Made by a program: the position numbers and the translations under genes. This document shows positions 7,916-17,460 of a DNA stretch of 47,110 bases, one piece after another. The notes under the pieces are model-generated. The model was not told where the DNA came from, did not search any database, and worked only from the letters and a program-made list of their open reading frames with translations. How positions within the stretch are numbered: position 1 is the stretch's first letter; every line of letters begins with the position of its first letter. The DNA is from Microbacteriaceae bacterium (GTDB taxonomy: Bacteria; Actinomycetota; Actinomycetes; Actinomycetales; Microbacteriaceae). The stretch covers positions 1 to 47,110 of the forward strand of contig JAODAT010000086.1 of the NCBI GenBank assembly GCA_025463565.1, read 5' to 3'.

Positions 7916-8729
7916 CATTTCTGCCCCTGAGCAGAACGCGTCGCCCGATCCTTCCGGATCGGGCGACGCCCTGCTGGACATTTCAGATCTGACCGTGCAT
8001 TTTCGGCCGGGCGGCCGACGGATCGACGCCCTGCGAAATGTGAGCCTGACGCTCGGTCGCGGTGAATTCGTTTCGCTGGTCGGTCCGAGCGGCTGTGGCA
8101 AGTCGACCCTGCTGCGCGTGGTCGCCGGTCTCCACAACGATTACTCGGGCACGGTCACGATTGACGAGACCATTCGTGAACAGTCCCTGGGATTCGTCTT
8201 CCAGCGGGATGCACTGCTCCCGTGGAAGACCGTGATCGACAACGTGGCGACGGGCCTGCAGATTCGTGGTGTCGGAAAGGCCGAGCGTCGCGACCGTGCG
8301 AGGGAGATGATGGACCGCGTCGGATTGGCCGGTTTTGAGAACGCCTATCCGAACCAGCTCTCGGGCGGAATGCGCCAGCGTGCCTCGGTGGCCCGCACCC
8401 TGGTGTATCGGCCGAGCCTCATCCTCATGGATGAGCCGTTCGGCGCACTCGACGCTCAGACCAAGGGCCAGGTGCAGGAACTGTTCCTGTCGATCTGGGA
8501 CGAGATGCGCCCGAGCGTCATCTTCGTCACCCATGACCTTGCCGAGAGCATCTACCTCGCCGAGCGCGTCATCGTCATGAGCGGGCGGCCCGGAACCATC
8601 AAGACCGAGCTGGATGTCGACCTGCCGGAGCCGCGGACCTCGCCGTTCGAGATCTGGAAAGACGACAAGTATCTCTCGCTGCATGGCCAGGTCTGGGATG
8701 CCCTGAAATCTGAAATAGAGGAATCATGA
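7908..8729 (+). CDS. ABC importer ATPase, NitT/TauT type
   Basis: 273-aa ATP-hydrolysing subunit. Seen: Walker A GPSGCGKST, Q-loop FVFQRDALLPW, signature LSGGMRQRASVARTL, Walker B LILMDEPFGALD and switch His in FVTHDLAES. The ATG at 7908 overlaps the binding-protein stop by 8 bp and follows an AAAGG-type ribosome site; a longer in-frame ORF from 7845 runs through the coding end of the upstream gene and is rejected. The stop overlaps the permease ATG (ATGA 8726-8729). Energises uptake of the ligand bound by the adjacent lipoprotein. Confidence 0.9.
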   Translation: MSNISAPEQNASPDPSGSGDALLDISDLTVHFRPGGRRIDALRNVSLTLGRGEFVSLVGPSGCGKSTLLRVVAGLHNDYSGTVTIDETIREQSLGFVFQRDALLPWKTVIDNVATGLQIRGVGKAERRDRAREMMDRVGLAGFENAYPNQLSGGMRQRASVARTLVYRPSLILMDEPFGALDAQTKGQVQELFLSIWDEMRPSVIFVTHDLAESIYLAERVIVMSGRPGTIKTELDVDLPEPRTSPFEIWKDDKYLSLHGQVWDALKSEIEES

Positions 8730-9541
8730 GCACGAGCGTCGCCAAGTCCTCAGCATCGTCGAAGCCCGTCACCAGGCCGGCGCGGCGCTATCCATGGCAG
8801 CGATGGGTAATGGTCGTCGCGATCCTCATCGTCTTCCTGGTGATCTGGCAACTGTCCTCAGGAACACTCATCAGTCCGCTGTTCATCAGTTCACCGATAG
8901 CGGTCGCCGTGCGGATGGTCGTGCTGATCCAGACCAACGTGCTGCTGCCCAACGCCTGGGTGACACTTTCCCAGGCACTAACCGGTTTCGCGGTGGGCGC
9001 GGTCGCCGGAATCATCATCGGCAACGTGATGGGGCTGTTGCGTCGCGTCGGCAACGTCGCATCCCCGTTCGTGACCTTCTTCTACACGCTGCCTCGAATT
9101 GCGATTGCGCCACTCTTCGTGATCTGGCTCGGAGTCGGGTTCAACTTCAAGGCCGCTTTCGTCACCTTCGTTGTCGTGTTCTTCTTCATCACACCGATCA
9201 ACGCGGGCTTGAAGGACCTCGACCTGGACATGATCGCCGGCATCCGGGTGATGGGCGGCCGCCGCTGGACGGTCTTCAGAATGGCGATCCTCCCCCAGCA
9301 GGTGCTGTGGATCACGACCACGATCAAGCTGGCGTTCCCGACCGCAGTCGCGACTGACATCGTCGCGGAATTCGTTGCGGCAAACCAGGGACTCGGATTT
9401 CTGATGAACTCGGCCGCAGGAACTCTCGATATCGCCAGCCTGCTCGCCGAGGTCGTCTTCGTCTCTGTCGTGGTCACGGTCGTGATCGGGATCGTTTCGC
9501 TGCTCGAAACCCGGTGGTTCCGCTGGAGGGCAACGTCGTGA
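8726..9541 (+). CDS. ABC importer permease, NitT/TauT type
   Basis: 271-aa inner-membrane subunit with about six transmembrane helices. The cytoplasmic coupling (EAA-like) loop is visible around DLDMIAGIRVMGG and FRMAILPQQ near residue 170-190. The basic N-terminus (KPVTRPARRYPWQRW) is cytosolic. Coupled to the ATPase through ATGA and to the nickel permease through GTGA at 9538-9541, so importer and nickel uptake are translated as one unit. Confidence 0.88.
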   Translation: MSTSVAKSSASSKPVTRPARRYPWQRWVMVVAILIVFLVIWQLSSGTLISPLFISSPIAVAVRMVVLIQTNVLLPNAWVTLSQALTGFAVGAVAGIIIGNVMGLLRRVGNVASPFVTFFYTLPRIAIAPLFVIWLGVGFNFKAAFVTFVVVFFFITPINAGLKDLDLDMIAGIRVMGGRRWTVFRMAILPQQVLWITTTIKLAFPTAVATDIVAEFVAANQGLGFLMNSAAGTLDIASLLAEVVFVSVVVTVVIGIVSLLETRWFRWRATS

Positions 9542-10611
9542 GTGTGCTCGCGTCGAGCGCACAACGCCCGGTCGCGCTTCGCCTGGCGGCAATGGGTCTT
9601 GTCATCGTCGCCCTGTTCGGCGTCGGAGGGTGGCTGCTCCTCACCTCAGCCGGCGCGGGAGCGAAACTCGAGGGCGGGGCGGTCTTCGGGATCGGTACCG
9701 GCATGCTCGCGCTCACGCTGGGAATGCGGCACGCATTCGACGCCGATCACATCTCTGCGATCGACAACACCACGCGCCAGATCATTGCGCGCGGTCGCAG
9801 GCCCGTCTCCGTGGGATTCTTCTTTTCCCTCGGTCATTCGAGCGTGGTGTTGGTGCTAACCATTTTTATCTATCTCGGTGTCGGTGCGATCGGCCCGGAG
9901 CTCAGCGAGCACGGGTCGATGCTCAACCAGATCTCCAGCGTTGTCGGCACCGCGGTGTCCGGTGTGTTCCTGTATCTCATTGCGGGGCTCAATGTCGTCG
10001 TGCTGATTTCGCTCATCCGCGCTTTCGGCCGCGCTCGACGGGGCCAGTTCGACCGCGATGGCTTCGACCTGCAGCTCCGCCGCCGGTCTGTCATGGGCCG
10101 CATTCTCGAACGCTTCAGTGGCGGGGTCGATCGCTCCTGGAAGATCTATCCGATCGGCATCCTGTTCGGACTCGGTTTCGACACCGCGACCGAGGTCGGC
10201 CTGCTCGTTCTTTCGGGCGGCGCTGTGGCCTCCGGGCTGTCTTTCACGGCCGTGATTTCGCTTCCGCTGTTGTTCGCCGCCGGGATGTGCGTGTTCGACA
10301 CGATTGACGGCATCTTCATGAATATTTCATACGGCTGGGCATCCGACCAGCCGGTGCGCCGCGTCTACTACAACGCCGTAGTGACCGGACTGTCCGTCGT
10401 CGTCGCGGTCGCCATCGGCACCGCCGAAATTCTCGGGCTGGTCGGAACACAGCTGGGACTCGGCGGGCAGTTTTGGCGTGGCATCGAGAACCTCGACCTG
10501 AACAGCGTCGGTTACGTCGTGGTCGCACTGTTCGTCGCCGTATGGGTGATCGCACTCTTCCTGTGGAAGGCCCTACGAATCGGAGGACAGCGTGCTGTTC
10601 ACTCCGTCTGA
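9538..10611 (+). CDS. HoxN/HupN/NixA-type nickel permease
   Basis: 357-aa nickel/cobalt transporter of the NiCoT family. Seen: the signature [14 protein letters not shown] (HAxDADHI) near residue 70, essential for metal transport in the family, and LGFDTATE further on; about eight transmembrane segments. The GTG start at 9538 is supported by GGAGGG seven bases upstream and by overlap with the permease stop (GTGA). The stop lies 20 bp inside ureA. It supplies Ni2+ for the downstream urease. The NiCoT family also moves cobalt, but location in a urease operon argues for nickel. Confidence 0.9.
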   Translation: MSVLASSAQRPVALRLAAMGLVIVALFGVGGWLLLTSAGAGAKLEGGAVFGIGTGMLALTLGMRHAFDADHISAIDNTTRQIIARGRRPVSVGFFFSLGHSSVVLVLTIFIYLGVGAIGPELSEHGSMLNQISSVVGTAVSGVFLYLIAGLNVVVLISLIRAFGRARRGQFDRDGFDLQLRRRSVMGRILERFSGGVDRSWKIYPIGILFGLGFDTATEVGLLVLSGGAVASGLSFTAVISLPLLFAAGMCVFDTIDGIFMNISYGWASDQPVRRVYYNAVVTGLSVVVAVAIGTAEILGLVGTQLGLGGQFWRGIENLDLNSVGYVVVALFVAVWVIALFLWKALRIGGQRAVHSV

Positions 10612-10894
10612 CCAGGACAAGCTCCTTCTCGCCGTGGCGGGGATGATCGCGCGCGATCGACACGAACGCGGTGTGCGGCTGAACTATCCGGAGACCGTCG
10701 CCCTCATCTCCTGCTGGATCATCGAGCGCGCTCGCGAGGGCGCGTCCGTCGCAGACCTGATGCGCGACGCCCGTCACGTGCTCGGTCGCGATGATGTGCA
10801 GCCAGGCATCCCCGAGATGATTCCGGACATCCAGATCGAGGCCACGTTTCCCGATGGCCGAAAGCTCGTGACAGTGACGGAGCCGATATCGTGA
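10592..10894 (+). CDS. ureA: Urease gamma subunit
   Basis: 100-aa small structural subunit of urease, the usual length. Recognisable blocks are the [13 protein letters not shown] start, [37 protein letters not shown] and the closing [12 protein letters not shown]. The GTG start at 10592 has GGAGGA seven bases upstream and lies inside the end of the nickel permease gene. The stop overlaps the ureB start (GTGA). Assembles with UreB and UreC into the cytosolic (ABC)3 enzyme. Confidence 0.95.
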   Translation: MLFTPSDQDKLLLAVAGMIARDRHERGVRLNYPETVALISCWIIERAREGASVADLMRDARHVLGRDDVQPGIPEMIPDIQIEATFPDGRKLVTVTEPIS

Positions 10895-11238
10895 ACGACT
10901 TCTTCGTGCCGGAGGAGGTTGTACCCGGCGAAGTCGTGCTGGGTGATGGGCCCATTGTCATCAATGCCGGTCGGGAGACCCGCACCATCACGGTCTCCAA
11001 TATCGGTGACCGCCCGATCCAGGTCGGTTCCCACTTTCACTTCGCCGACACGAATCCCTTCCTGTCGTTCGACCGGTCGGTCGCACAGGGCTTTCGCCTC
11101 GATGTCGCCGCGGGTACCGCTGTGCGATTCGAACCCGGCGTCACCCGTGAGGTGGTGCTCGTCGCGCTCGCGGGCGCGCGGCGCATACCGGGTCTTCAGA
11201 TAAGAATTCCGTCGGAGGGCGAGACGACCCATGGCTGA
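10891..11238 (+). CDS. ureB: Urease beta subunit
   Basis: 115-aa structural subunit. Starts at GTG within the ureA stop (GTGA). Family blocks: [42 protein letters not shown] and the [15 protein letters not shown] segment. The last 8 bp overlap the ureC start, so the three structural subunits are translationally coupled. Confidence 0.95.
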   Translation: MNDFFVPEEVVPGEVVLGDGPIVINAGRETRTITVSNIGDRPIQVGSHFHFADTNPFLSFDRSVAQGFRLDVAAGTAVRFEPGVTREVVLVALAGARRIPGLQIRIPSEGETTHG

Positions 11239-12937
11239 CATCGGCAGGCACGCCCACCTCCATCTGTACGGACCAACAGTGGGTGACCGGGTTCGGCTCG
11301 GCGACACCAACCTGTGGATCTCGCCCGAGGCCGACATCACGGCCGGCGGCGACGAGGCGGTATTCGGTGGCGGCAAGAACATCCGCGAATCCATGGTGCA
11401 GTCCATGACCACCTCGGCCGAGGGCGCGCCCGACCTGGTCATCACCAACGTGATAGTGCTCGATCACTGGGGTGTGATCAAAGCCGATGTCGGTGTTCGG
11501 AACGGCAGGATCGTGGCCGTCGGCAAGGCCGGCAACCCCGACATCATGGATGGTGTCGACCCGGCGCTGCTGATCGGTGCCGGTACCGAGATCATCTCAG
11601 GGGAGGGCAAGATCCTGACCGCCGGTGGGATCGACACCCATGTGCACCTGCTCGGACTCGAAGCGCTGCAGGAATCCCTTGCTTCGGGAATCACTACCGT
11701 CGGCGGCGGTGGCACTGGTCCCGCCGAAGGCTCGAAGGCCACGACCTCGACGCCGGGCCCGTGGAACCTCGCGATGGTCCATCGAGCGCTCGACGTGCTC
11801 CCCATGAACTTCCTGCTCTATGGAAAGGGCAACACCGTTCGGGACGAGGCGATCGCCGAGCAGGTGCTCGCCGGCGCCGCCGCCGTCAAGGTGCATGAGG
11901 ACTGGGGGTCGACCCCGGCGGCGATCGACGCGGCCCTGCGCGCGGCAGATCGATGGGGCATCCAGGTGGCCCTCCACGCCGATTCGCTCAATGAGGCCGG
12001 TTACGTGCAGCACACGCTGGACGCCATCGCCGGGCGAGGGATCCATATCTTCCATGCCGAAGGCGCCGGCGGAGGCCATGCGCCCGACATCATCACGGTG
12101 GCGGCCGCACCCAACGTCATCCCCGCATCGACCAATCCCACCCTCCCCTTCACCGTCAATACCGTCGCCGAGCACCTCGACATGTTGATGGTCTGCCATC
12201 ACCTGAACCCCCGGGTTCCGGAGGATCTCGCCTTCGCCGAGTCGCGAATTCGGGCGACGACCATGATGGCCGAAGACGTATTGCACGACCTCGGTGCGAT
12301 GTCCATCACCTCCTCCGACGCCCAGGCCATGGGCCGGATCGGTGAGGTGATCACGCGGACCTGGCAGGTCGCCCACACCATGAAGGGGCACCTGGGCGGT
12401 ACCTCATCTCAGCCCGCCGACAATGAGCGGGCCAGGCGATACGTGGCCAAATACACGATAAACCCGGCAATCGCGCACGGGATCGACCATGAGGTCGGAT
12501 CGATCGAAGTGGGCAAAATGGCCGACCTCGTGCTGTGGTCTCCCGCCTTTTTCGGCATCAGGCCGGATCTCGTGATCAAGGGCGGTGCCATCGTGCTCGG
12601 ACAGATGGGGGACCCGAATGCGACGCTGCCCACGCCGCAACCGGTCTGGATGCGGCCGGCGCTCGCCGCATCCTCGGGCGTCGCGCCGATGCTCTCGACA
12701 TCGTTCGTTACCCAGGCCGCCCTGGATGACGGCCTTGAGGACCGATTGGGGTTGCGGCGTCGGTTGACAGCGATTCGATCAACCCGGGGAGTGGGAAAGG
12801 CGCAGATGATCAACAACTCGGCGCTCCCCGACATTCGGGTCGATCCGGAGACCTTCATCGTCACAGTGGACGGTGAAGAGATCGTGCCGACCCCGGCGAC
12901 ATCCGTGCCACTCGCGCAGCGCTACAGCCTCTTCTAG
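11231..12937 (+). CDS. ureC: Urease alpha subunit (catalytic)
   Basis: 568-aa catalytic subunit that hydrolyses urea to ammonia and carbamate at a dinickel centre. All active-site residues are visible: His137 and His139 (THVHL), carbamylated Lys220 and His222 (VKVHEDWG), His249 (ALHADS), His275 (IFHAEG), flap Cys322-His323 (VCHHLNP) and Asp363 (SSDAQAMGR). The enzyme is therefore probably active. The ATG at 11231 overlaps ureB by 8 bp. Ammonia released here is the probable pay-off of the whole GntR-controlled locus. Confidence 0.97.
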   Translation: MADIGRHAHLHLYGPTVGDRVRLGDTNLWISPEADITAGGDEAVFGGGKNIRESMVQSMTTSAEGAPDLVITNVIVLDHWGVIKADVGVRNGRIVAVGKAGNPDIMDGVDPALLIGAGTEIISGEGKILTAGGIDTHVHLLGLEALQESLASGITTVGGGGTGPAEGSKATTSTPGPWNLAMVHRALDVLPMNFLLYGKGNTVRDEAIAEQVLAGAAAVKVHEDWGSTPAAIDAALRAADRWGIQVALHADSLNEAGYVQHTLDAIAGRGIHIFHAEGAGGGHAPDIITVAAAPNVIPASTNPTLPFTVNTVAEHLDMLMVCHHLNPRVPEDLAFAESRIRATTMMAEDVLHDLGAMSITSSDAQAMGRIGEVITRTWQVAHTMKGHLGGTSSQPADNERARRYVAKYTINPAIAHGIDHEVGSIEVGKMADLVLWSPAFFGIRPDLVIKGGAIVLGQMGDPNATLPTPQPVWMRPALAASSGVAPMLSTSFVTQAALDDGLEDRLGLRRRLTAIRSTRGVGKAQMINNSALPDIRVDPETFIVTVDGEEIVPTPATSVPLAQRYSLF

Positions 12938-12940
12938 CCG

Positions 12941-13651
12941 ATGAGCCCAGAGCCGATGCCGACCGCGCCGAGAGAGACGCGCGCTCGATTCGTTGCGATG
13001 TTGCTCGCGGACGCCCGGTTGCCGGCGGGCGGATCTGCCCACTCATCCGGACTCGAGGGCGCCGTTCAGGCGGGACTCGAACTCGCGGACGTGCCCAGAT
13101 ACCTGGAGGCGCGACTCCGCTCAGTGGCCACAATCGATGCGAGCGGCGCCGTGCTGGCTCACCGGATCGCGTCGAGCTGGGATGAATCAGGCGAGCCGCG
13201 ACTGCGCCGTCTTGATCGCAGCCTCGCGGCACGAACACCATCTGCCGTGATGCGCGCCTCCGGCAGACAACTCGGCCGAGGTCTCGCTCGGGTGGGCCTG
13301 GGTCTCGCCCCCAGACATCCGGCGGTTCGAGCGCTCGGCGCGCTCTCGCTGGTGCGGCCGATCGCACTCGGCGTGGTGGCCGCTGCCCTCGGCCTGGACG
13401 AAGCGGGCACCGCCCTGGTCGTTTGCTATGACGAAGCCCAGACGATCGCCGCGGCCGCCCTCAAGCTGCTTCCCGGCGACCCGGTCGCCAATGCCGCGTG
13501 GGTGCTGGCTGCTGAAGAGGTCGCGAACGGGGTCGTTGCGCAAGCCCTGCTGTCGAGCGGGCCGGAAAGCCTGCCAGCACCCGGCGCCCCCGACACCGAG
13601 TTCTGGGCCGGGATTCATTCACAAGAAAGGAGGAGGCTCTTTGTCTCCTGA
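12941..13651 (+). CDS. ureF: Urease accessory protein UreF
   Basis: 236-aa cytosolic maturation factor that works with UreD and the GTPase UreG in nickel insertion. Family marks: [22 protein letters not shown] near the N-terminus (the usual LPxGGFxxSxGLE block) and a helical remainder. It begins 3 bp after ureC. The first ATG (12941) is taken; a second in-frame ATG at 12956 is possible because neither has a clear Shine-Dalgarno. Its last 11 bp overlap ureG. Confidence 0.88.
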   Translation: MSPEPMPTAPRETRARFVAMLLADARLPAGGSAHSSGLEGAVQAGLELADVPRYLEARLRSVATIDASGAVLAHRIASSWDESGEPRLRRLDRSLAARTPSAVMRASGRQLGRGLARVGLGLAPRHPAVRALGALSLVRPIALGVVAAALGLDEAGTALVVCYDEAQTIAAAALKLLPGDPVANAAWVLAAEEVANGVVAQALLSSGPESLPAPGAPDTEFWAGIHSQERRRLFVS

Positions 13652-14411
13652 AACACTCGCAATGGGCACGTCGGTTGTCGAAAGTCCGACAGTAAGGCGC
13701 TCGCTTCGGCTGGGGATCGCGGGGCCGGTCGGCGTCGGCAAGAGCTCGCTGATCGCCACGATCTGCCGAGCTCTCTCCAACGACTTTCAGATCGGCGTCA
13801 TCACCAATGACATCTACACCGACGAGGATGCCCGGTTCCTGAGATCGGAGGGCGTCCTTCCCGAAGATCGAATTCGGGCGGTGGAGACCGGAGCATGTCC
13901 ACACACCGCGATCCGCGACGATGTGACGACGAACCTGCTCGCCGTCGAGGACCTCGAGCGAGATTTCGCTCCGCTCGACCTGGTATTGGTCGAGAGCGGG
14001 GGAGACAACCTCACGGCCACATTTTCACCGGCGCTCGTCGATGCGCAGATCTTCGTGCTGGATGTCGCCGGCGGCGGGGATGTCGCGCGAAAGGGCGGCC
14101 CGGGCATCGCGCGCGCCGACCTCCTCGTCATCAACAAGGTCGATCTGGCCCCATACGTGGGTGTGGATGTCGAGCGGATGGTCGCCGACGGACAGGAGGC
14201 GCGCGCGGGCGCCCCGGTGCTCGCGTTGTCGCGTACGCGGCCCGAAACGATCGCGGAATTGTCGGCCTGGCTGCGCTGGATGGTCGCCCAGCACGTGTCC
14301 GGCAATCACGTTCCGCAGGATCCGGGGCCGATGGCTCCCCACTTCCACGCGGATGAGGAGGGCAGCGGTTACGTCCATCAGCACGGCACGGAGGCCCACG
14401 ATCACCACTGA
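13641..14411 (+). CDS. ureG: Urease accessory GTPase UreG
   Basis: 256-aa GTPase that powers nickel delivery to urease. P-loop GPVGVGKSS lies at residues 28-36; [13 protein letters not shown] holds the conserved CPH metal motif; [14 protein letters not shown] and the NKVDLA guanine-specificity motif follow. A TTG at 13641 is chosen because AAAGGAGG ends seven bases before it; an ATG at 13662 in frame has no such site. The C-terminus is a His-rich tail with seven His in about 23 residues (HFHADEE..., ending DHH), an unusual place for the His cluster. No ureE is present in the window. Confidence 0.92.
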   Translation: MSPETLAMGTSVVESPTVRRSLRLGIAGPVGVGKSSLIATICRALSNDFQIGVITNDIYTDEDARFLRSEGVLPEDRIRAVETGACPHTAIRDDVTTNLLAVEDLERDFAPLDLVLVESGGDNLTATFSPALVDAQIFVLDVAGGGDVARKGGPGIARADLLVINKVDLAPYVGVDVERMVADGQEARAGAPVLALSRTRPETIAELSAWLRWMVAQHVSGNHVPQDPGPMAPHFHADEEGSGYVHQHGTEAHDHH

Positions 14412-14418
14412 CCCGCGC

Positions 14419-15171
14419 GTGCGCGTTGCGCGGGTGGCGGTGGATCGCGACAGCGCCGGCCGCGTGCGCTGGAGCACGCTCGAAAGTGGCCACACGATCG
14501 ACCCCCGGCCGCTGTGGTCGAGCGGTGGGATGGCCCGGGTCGCCCTTGTCGGCATCTCGATGATGATGCTCGCGGGAGACCACGTGCGGATCGCCGTCAC
14601 GGTCGGCGACGGTGTCGCGCTCGAGGTCGTGGAGCCGGCCGCGCTGATAGCCCACCGGGCGGACGGCGTCCCGTGCTCATGGTCGATGGAGGTATCCGTG
14701 GGCGAGGGGAGCAGTTTTCTCTACAACGGTGCGCCGCTGATCGCCGCGGAAGGGTCATCCATCGACCGCACGATCGACGTCGCGCTCGCTCCGGGCGCCC
14801 GGACCCTGCTGCGGGAGACCATCGTGCTGGGGCGGGAATCCGAGCGGTCGGGACTGGTCAGGGCCGCGACTCGGCTGGGGGACGCGGACGGAGAACTCTT
14901 CACCGAGCGACTCGAGGCGGGAAGCGAAACGTCGCGCCTGCCCGGGCTCCTGGGTACCGCGCGGATCATCGATTCGGTGATCGCGGTCGGATGGGAGCCG
15001 GGCGTGCTTCCATCGCACCCGCGGATCGCCGTACTCGACCTCGAAGAACCGGGCAGGATCGCCCGAATGCTCGACCGGGACGCCGCCGCGACGGCAGGCC
15101 CCATGGGCAACGCGTATGTTACCTGGCGAGAAGAGCTGGAGGTCATGGCGTCAAACGCCCTCCTCAGCTGA
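14419..15171 (+). CDS. ureD: Urease accessory protein UreD/UreH
   Basis: About 250 aa. UreD forms the scaffold and nickel tunnel of the UreD-UreF-UreG maturation complex. Family blocks visible: LAGDHVRIAVTVGDGVALEVVEPA, SSFLYNGAPLIAAEGS and LRETIVLGRESERSG. The start is uncertain. GTG 14419 is the first standard start after the ureG stop, but the only good Shine-Dalgarno (GGAGG at 14390-14394) sits six bases before an in-frame ATC at 14401; re-initiation from the ureG stop is also possible. Slightly shorter than typical UreD. It ends the rightward operon and shares an 8-bp palindromic tail with the convergent efflux permease. Confidence 0.87.
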   Translation: MRVARVAVDRDSAGRVRWSTLESGHTIDPRPLWSSGGMARVALVGISMMMLAGDHVRIAVTVGDGVALEVVEPAALIAHRADGVPCSWSMEVSVGEGSSFLYNGAPLIAAEGSSIDRTIDVALAPGARTLLRETIVLGRESERSGLVRAATRLGDADGELFTERLEAGSETSRLPGLLGTARIIDSVIAVGWEPGVLPSHPRIAVLDLEEPGRIARMLDRDAAATAGPMGNAYVTWREELEVMASNALLS

Positions 15172-15928
15172 ACTTCCGTCGGTAGATCCGGATCGACAGG
15201 ACATAGGCAACCAGAAGGATTCCGACCAACCAGGCGAGGGCGATCCACAGCGTGCCGGCGACGGGCTGCCCGGCGAAGACGGCTCGGATCGTGTTCACGA
15301 TCGAGGTCACCGGTTGGTTCTCGGCGAACCAGGCGACCGGCCCGGGCATCGAGGAGGTCGGAACGAACGCGGAGCTGATGAATGGCAGAAAGATCAGTGG
15401 GTAGCTGAAGGCACTCGCACCGTCGACGGTCTTGGCCGAGAGTCCCGCAATCACCGCGACCCAGGTGAGCGCAAGCGTGAACAGCACCAGGACGCCGATG
15501 ATGGACAGCCAGGCGGCAACGGATGCGGCGGTGCGAAATCCGAGCAGCAGGGCGACGCCGGTGACGAGCGCGATCGACACCAGGTTTGCAACCAGCGAGG
15601 TGAGCACGTGCGCCCACAAAACACTCGATCTCGCGATGGGCATCGACTGGAAGCGCTCGAAGATGCCGCCCTTCAGGTCGAGGAAGAGGCGGTATGAGGT
15701 GTACGCGACGCCAGATGCAATGGTGATGAGCAGGATGCCGGGTAGCAGGTAGTCGACGTACGACCCGTGGGATCCCGTGCTGATCGCACCCCCGAGCACG
15801 AAGACGAAGAGCAGCATCAGCGCGATCGGTGTCACCACGGTGGTGAGGATCGTGTCGGGGCTCCGCACGATGTGGCGCAGTGAGCGACCGGTCAGAGTGC
15901 CGGTGTCGCCGATGATGTGGCTGGTCAT
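15164..15928 (-). CDS. ABC-2 type efflux permease (DrrB-like)
   Basis: 254-aa membrane subunit of a drug/lipid exporter with six predicted helices; the ABC-2 signature region lies around SYPLIFLPFISSAFVPTSSM. The ATG at 15928 is supported by an AAAGGAAA ribosome site and ATGA overlap with the ATPase stop (15925-15928). A longer frame to 16165 runs over the ATPase gene and is rejected. Last gene of a PadR-DUF1048-ATPase-permease cassette. Its TGA lies in TCAGCTGA, which also contains the stop of the convergent ureD. Confidence 0.88.
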   Translation of the reverse strand: MTSHIIGDTGTLTGRSLRHIVRSPDTILTTVVTPIALMLLFVFVLGGAISTGSHGSYVDYLLPGILLITIASGVAYTSYRLFLDLKGGIFERFQSMPIARSSVLWAHVLTSLVANLVSIALVTGVALLLGFRTAASVAAWLSIIGVLVLFTLALTWVAVIAGLSAKTVDGASAFSYPLIFLPFISSAFVPTSSMPGPVAWFAENQPVTSIVNTIRAVFAGQPVAGTLWIALAWLVGILLVAYVLSIRIYRRKFS

Positions 15929-16686
15929 CGGGTTTCCTTTCCCACGAGGCTGAGGAAGACGTCCTCGAGTGATGGCTGCTTCTCGACGTACTCGACTTTC
16001 GCCGGGGGAAGTAGCCGCTTGAGTTCGGCGAGGGTGCCGTTTTGGATGATCCTGCCTTCGTGCAGGATCGCGATGCGGTCGGCGAGCTGCTCGGCCTCGT
16101 CGAGGTATTGCGTCGTCAGCAGCACGGTCGTTCCCGCCTCGGCGAGCCGCCTGATGGTCTGCCACACCTCCAGACGAGCCTCGGGATCGAGTCCGGTTGT
16201 CGGTTCGTCGAGAAAGATGACCGGCGGATTGCCGATCAGGCTCATGGCAATGTCGAGGCGTCGCCGCATGCCCCCGGAATAGGTGGATGCCGGCCGGCTA
16301 GCCGCGTCCGTCAGGTCGAAGCGGTCCAACAGTTCGTCGGCGAGTGCGCGAGGGTTCGGCAGGTGCCTGAGCTTCGCGACCAGAACGAGGTTCTCCCGTC
16401 CGGTGAGCACCTCGTCGACAGCGGCGAATTGACCGGTCAGGCTGATGGACCCACGCACGTCGAGCGGCTGCGTCAGCACATCGAAACCCAGTACGGATGC
16501 CTTCCCGCTGTCCGCTGTGATCAGCGTCGAGAGGATCCGCACGAGCGTGGTCTTGCCCGCGCCGTTGGAGCCGAGCAGGGCGAAGACGCTGCCCGCTTTC
16601 ACCTCGAAGTTCACGCCTCGCAGTACCGGCACATCCTTGAACGATTTCTCGACATCGCGCACCTCGATAGCGGGCTGTGTGATCAT
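15925..16686 (-). CDS. ABC exporter ATPase (DrrA-like)
   Basis: 253-aa ATPase. Seen: Walker A LLGSNGAGKTT, signature YSGGMRRRLDIAMSL, Walker B VIFLDEPTTGLD and the LTTQYLDEAEQLAD switch region, the daunorubicin-resistance (DrrA/CcmA) subclass. The ATG at 16686 is in ATGA overlap with the DUF1048 stop. It is shorter at the C-terminus than classical DrrA. With the next gene it forms an exporter for an unknown hydrophobic toxin or lipid. Confidence 0.9.
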   Translation of the reverse strand: MITQPAIEVRDVEKSFKDVPVLRGVNFEVKAGSVFALLGSNGAGKTTLVRILSTLITADSGKASVLGFDVLTQPLDVRGSISLTGQFAAVDEVLTGRENLVLVAKLRHLPNPRALADELLDRFDLTDAASRPASTYSGGMRRRLDIAMSLIGNPPVIFLDEPTTGLDPEARLEVWQTIRRLAEAGTTVLLTTQYLDEAEQLADRIAILHEGRIIQNGTLAELKRLLPPAKVEYVEKQPSLEDVFLSLVGKETR

Positions 16687-17054
16687 TGCCCTTCCACCCG
16701 CTCGGCGCCGTCGATCGCTTTGTTCAGGCGGTCCCGTTCCTTGTCGATCCACCGCCGGCCGCCGTAGGCCTGCGCGAACGTCTCGGCGAATTCGACCGGA
16801 TCGTCGCCGACGATGTCGCGGACAGGTGTCTCGTCGGCTGCAGCGCGCTCCCACAGGTCGGCGAAGTCACCGAACATGACAATGAGGGTGTCACCGTCGG
16901 TGATGATGCCGCCGTAGTTCATGAAGTAACGGTGCAATGCCTTCGCCGCGGTCGCGTACGGCTCGGGCAGCCCGTCAAGACGAGCCTTGTCTTTCTTGTA
17001 CTGTCTCTTCTGCTCGAGAGACCCGGTGACGGCCTCGATCCATTTGGCTGCCAT
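16683..17054 (-). CDS. DUF1048 family protein
   Basis: 123-aa cytosolic helical protein matching the DUF1048 family: KWIEAVTGSLEQKRQYKKDKARLDGLP near the N-terminus and a central MFGDFADLWERAAAD block. Members are regularly found between a PadR regulator and a DrrAB-type exporter, as here, but the biochemical role is unknown. Two bases separate it from the PadR stop and it overlaps the ATPase start by 4 bp. Confidence 0.8.
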   Translation of the reverse strand: MAAKWIEAVTGSLEQKRQYKKDKARLDGLPEPYATAAKALHRYFMNYGGIITDGDTLIVMFGDFADLWERAAADETPVRDIVGDDPVEFAETFAQAYGGRRWIDKERDRLNKAIDGAERVEGQ

Positions 17055-17056
17055 AG

Positions 17057-17398
17057 CTACTTGTTCCCTTCGGTTGTCACGTGAAGCTGTTCAATACGCT
17101 GCGCAAGGAAGCGCCAGGAGTTCCAGAACTCATCGAGATACTCGTCGCCCGCGCTGTTCAGTGAGTAAACCTTGCGCGGTGGACCCTTCTCTGAGGGAAC
17201 CTTCTCGACGTCAACGAACCCGCGCTGCTCGATCCTGACCAGCAAGGCGTACACGGTGCCTTCGGCGATATCCGAGAACCCCTGCTCGCGAAGTCTCGCC
17301 GTGATGTCGTAGCCGTATGCCGGCTGCGCGGCAACGATCGCGAGAACGATGCCCTCGAGAGTGCCCTTGAGCATCTCGGTCATCTGCTGCTTGCCCAT
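17057..17398 (-). CDS. PadR family transcriptional regulator
   Basis: 113-aa winged-helix repressor. Seen: LKGTLEGIVLAIVAAQPAYGYDI and GTVYALLVRIEQRGFV (wing and recognition helices), then a C-terminal dimerisation helix. A GGAGAA ribosome site is present. First gene of the efflux cassette. PadR proteins of this type repress adjacent drug exporters and are released by the exported compound. A perfect 11-bp inverted repeat just upstream is the probable operator. Confidence 0.88.
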   Translation of the reverse strand: MGKQQMTEMLKGTLEGIVLAIVAAQPAYGYDITARLREQGFSDIAEGTVYALLVRIEQRGFVDVEKVPSEKGPPRKVYSLNSAGDEYLDEFWNSWRFLAQRIEQLHVTTEGNK

Positions 17399-17413
17399 TC
17401 GCGCTTCTCCGTT

Positions 17414-17459
17414 GCTACTCAGTGTCGCTTACTACTGGTAGATAGTAGCACTGAGTAGC
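17414..17459. promoter_or_regulatory. Palindromic PadR operator region
   Basis: A perfect inverted repeat, GCTACTCAGTG at 17414-17424 and CACTGAGTAGC at 17449-17459, flanks a second smaller repeat (CTACTGGTAG and TAGTAG at about 17432-17448). It sits 16-61 bp upstream of the PadR start, where its promoter must be. The 35-bp centre-to-centre distance allows two dimers on one DNA face. Confidence 0.65.
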
Positions 17460-17460
17460 T

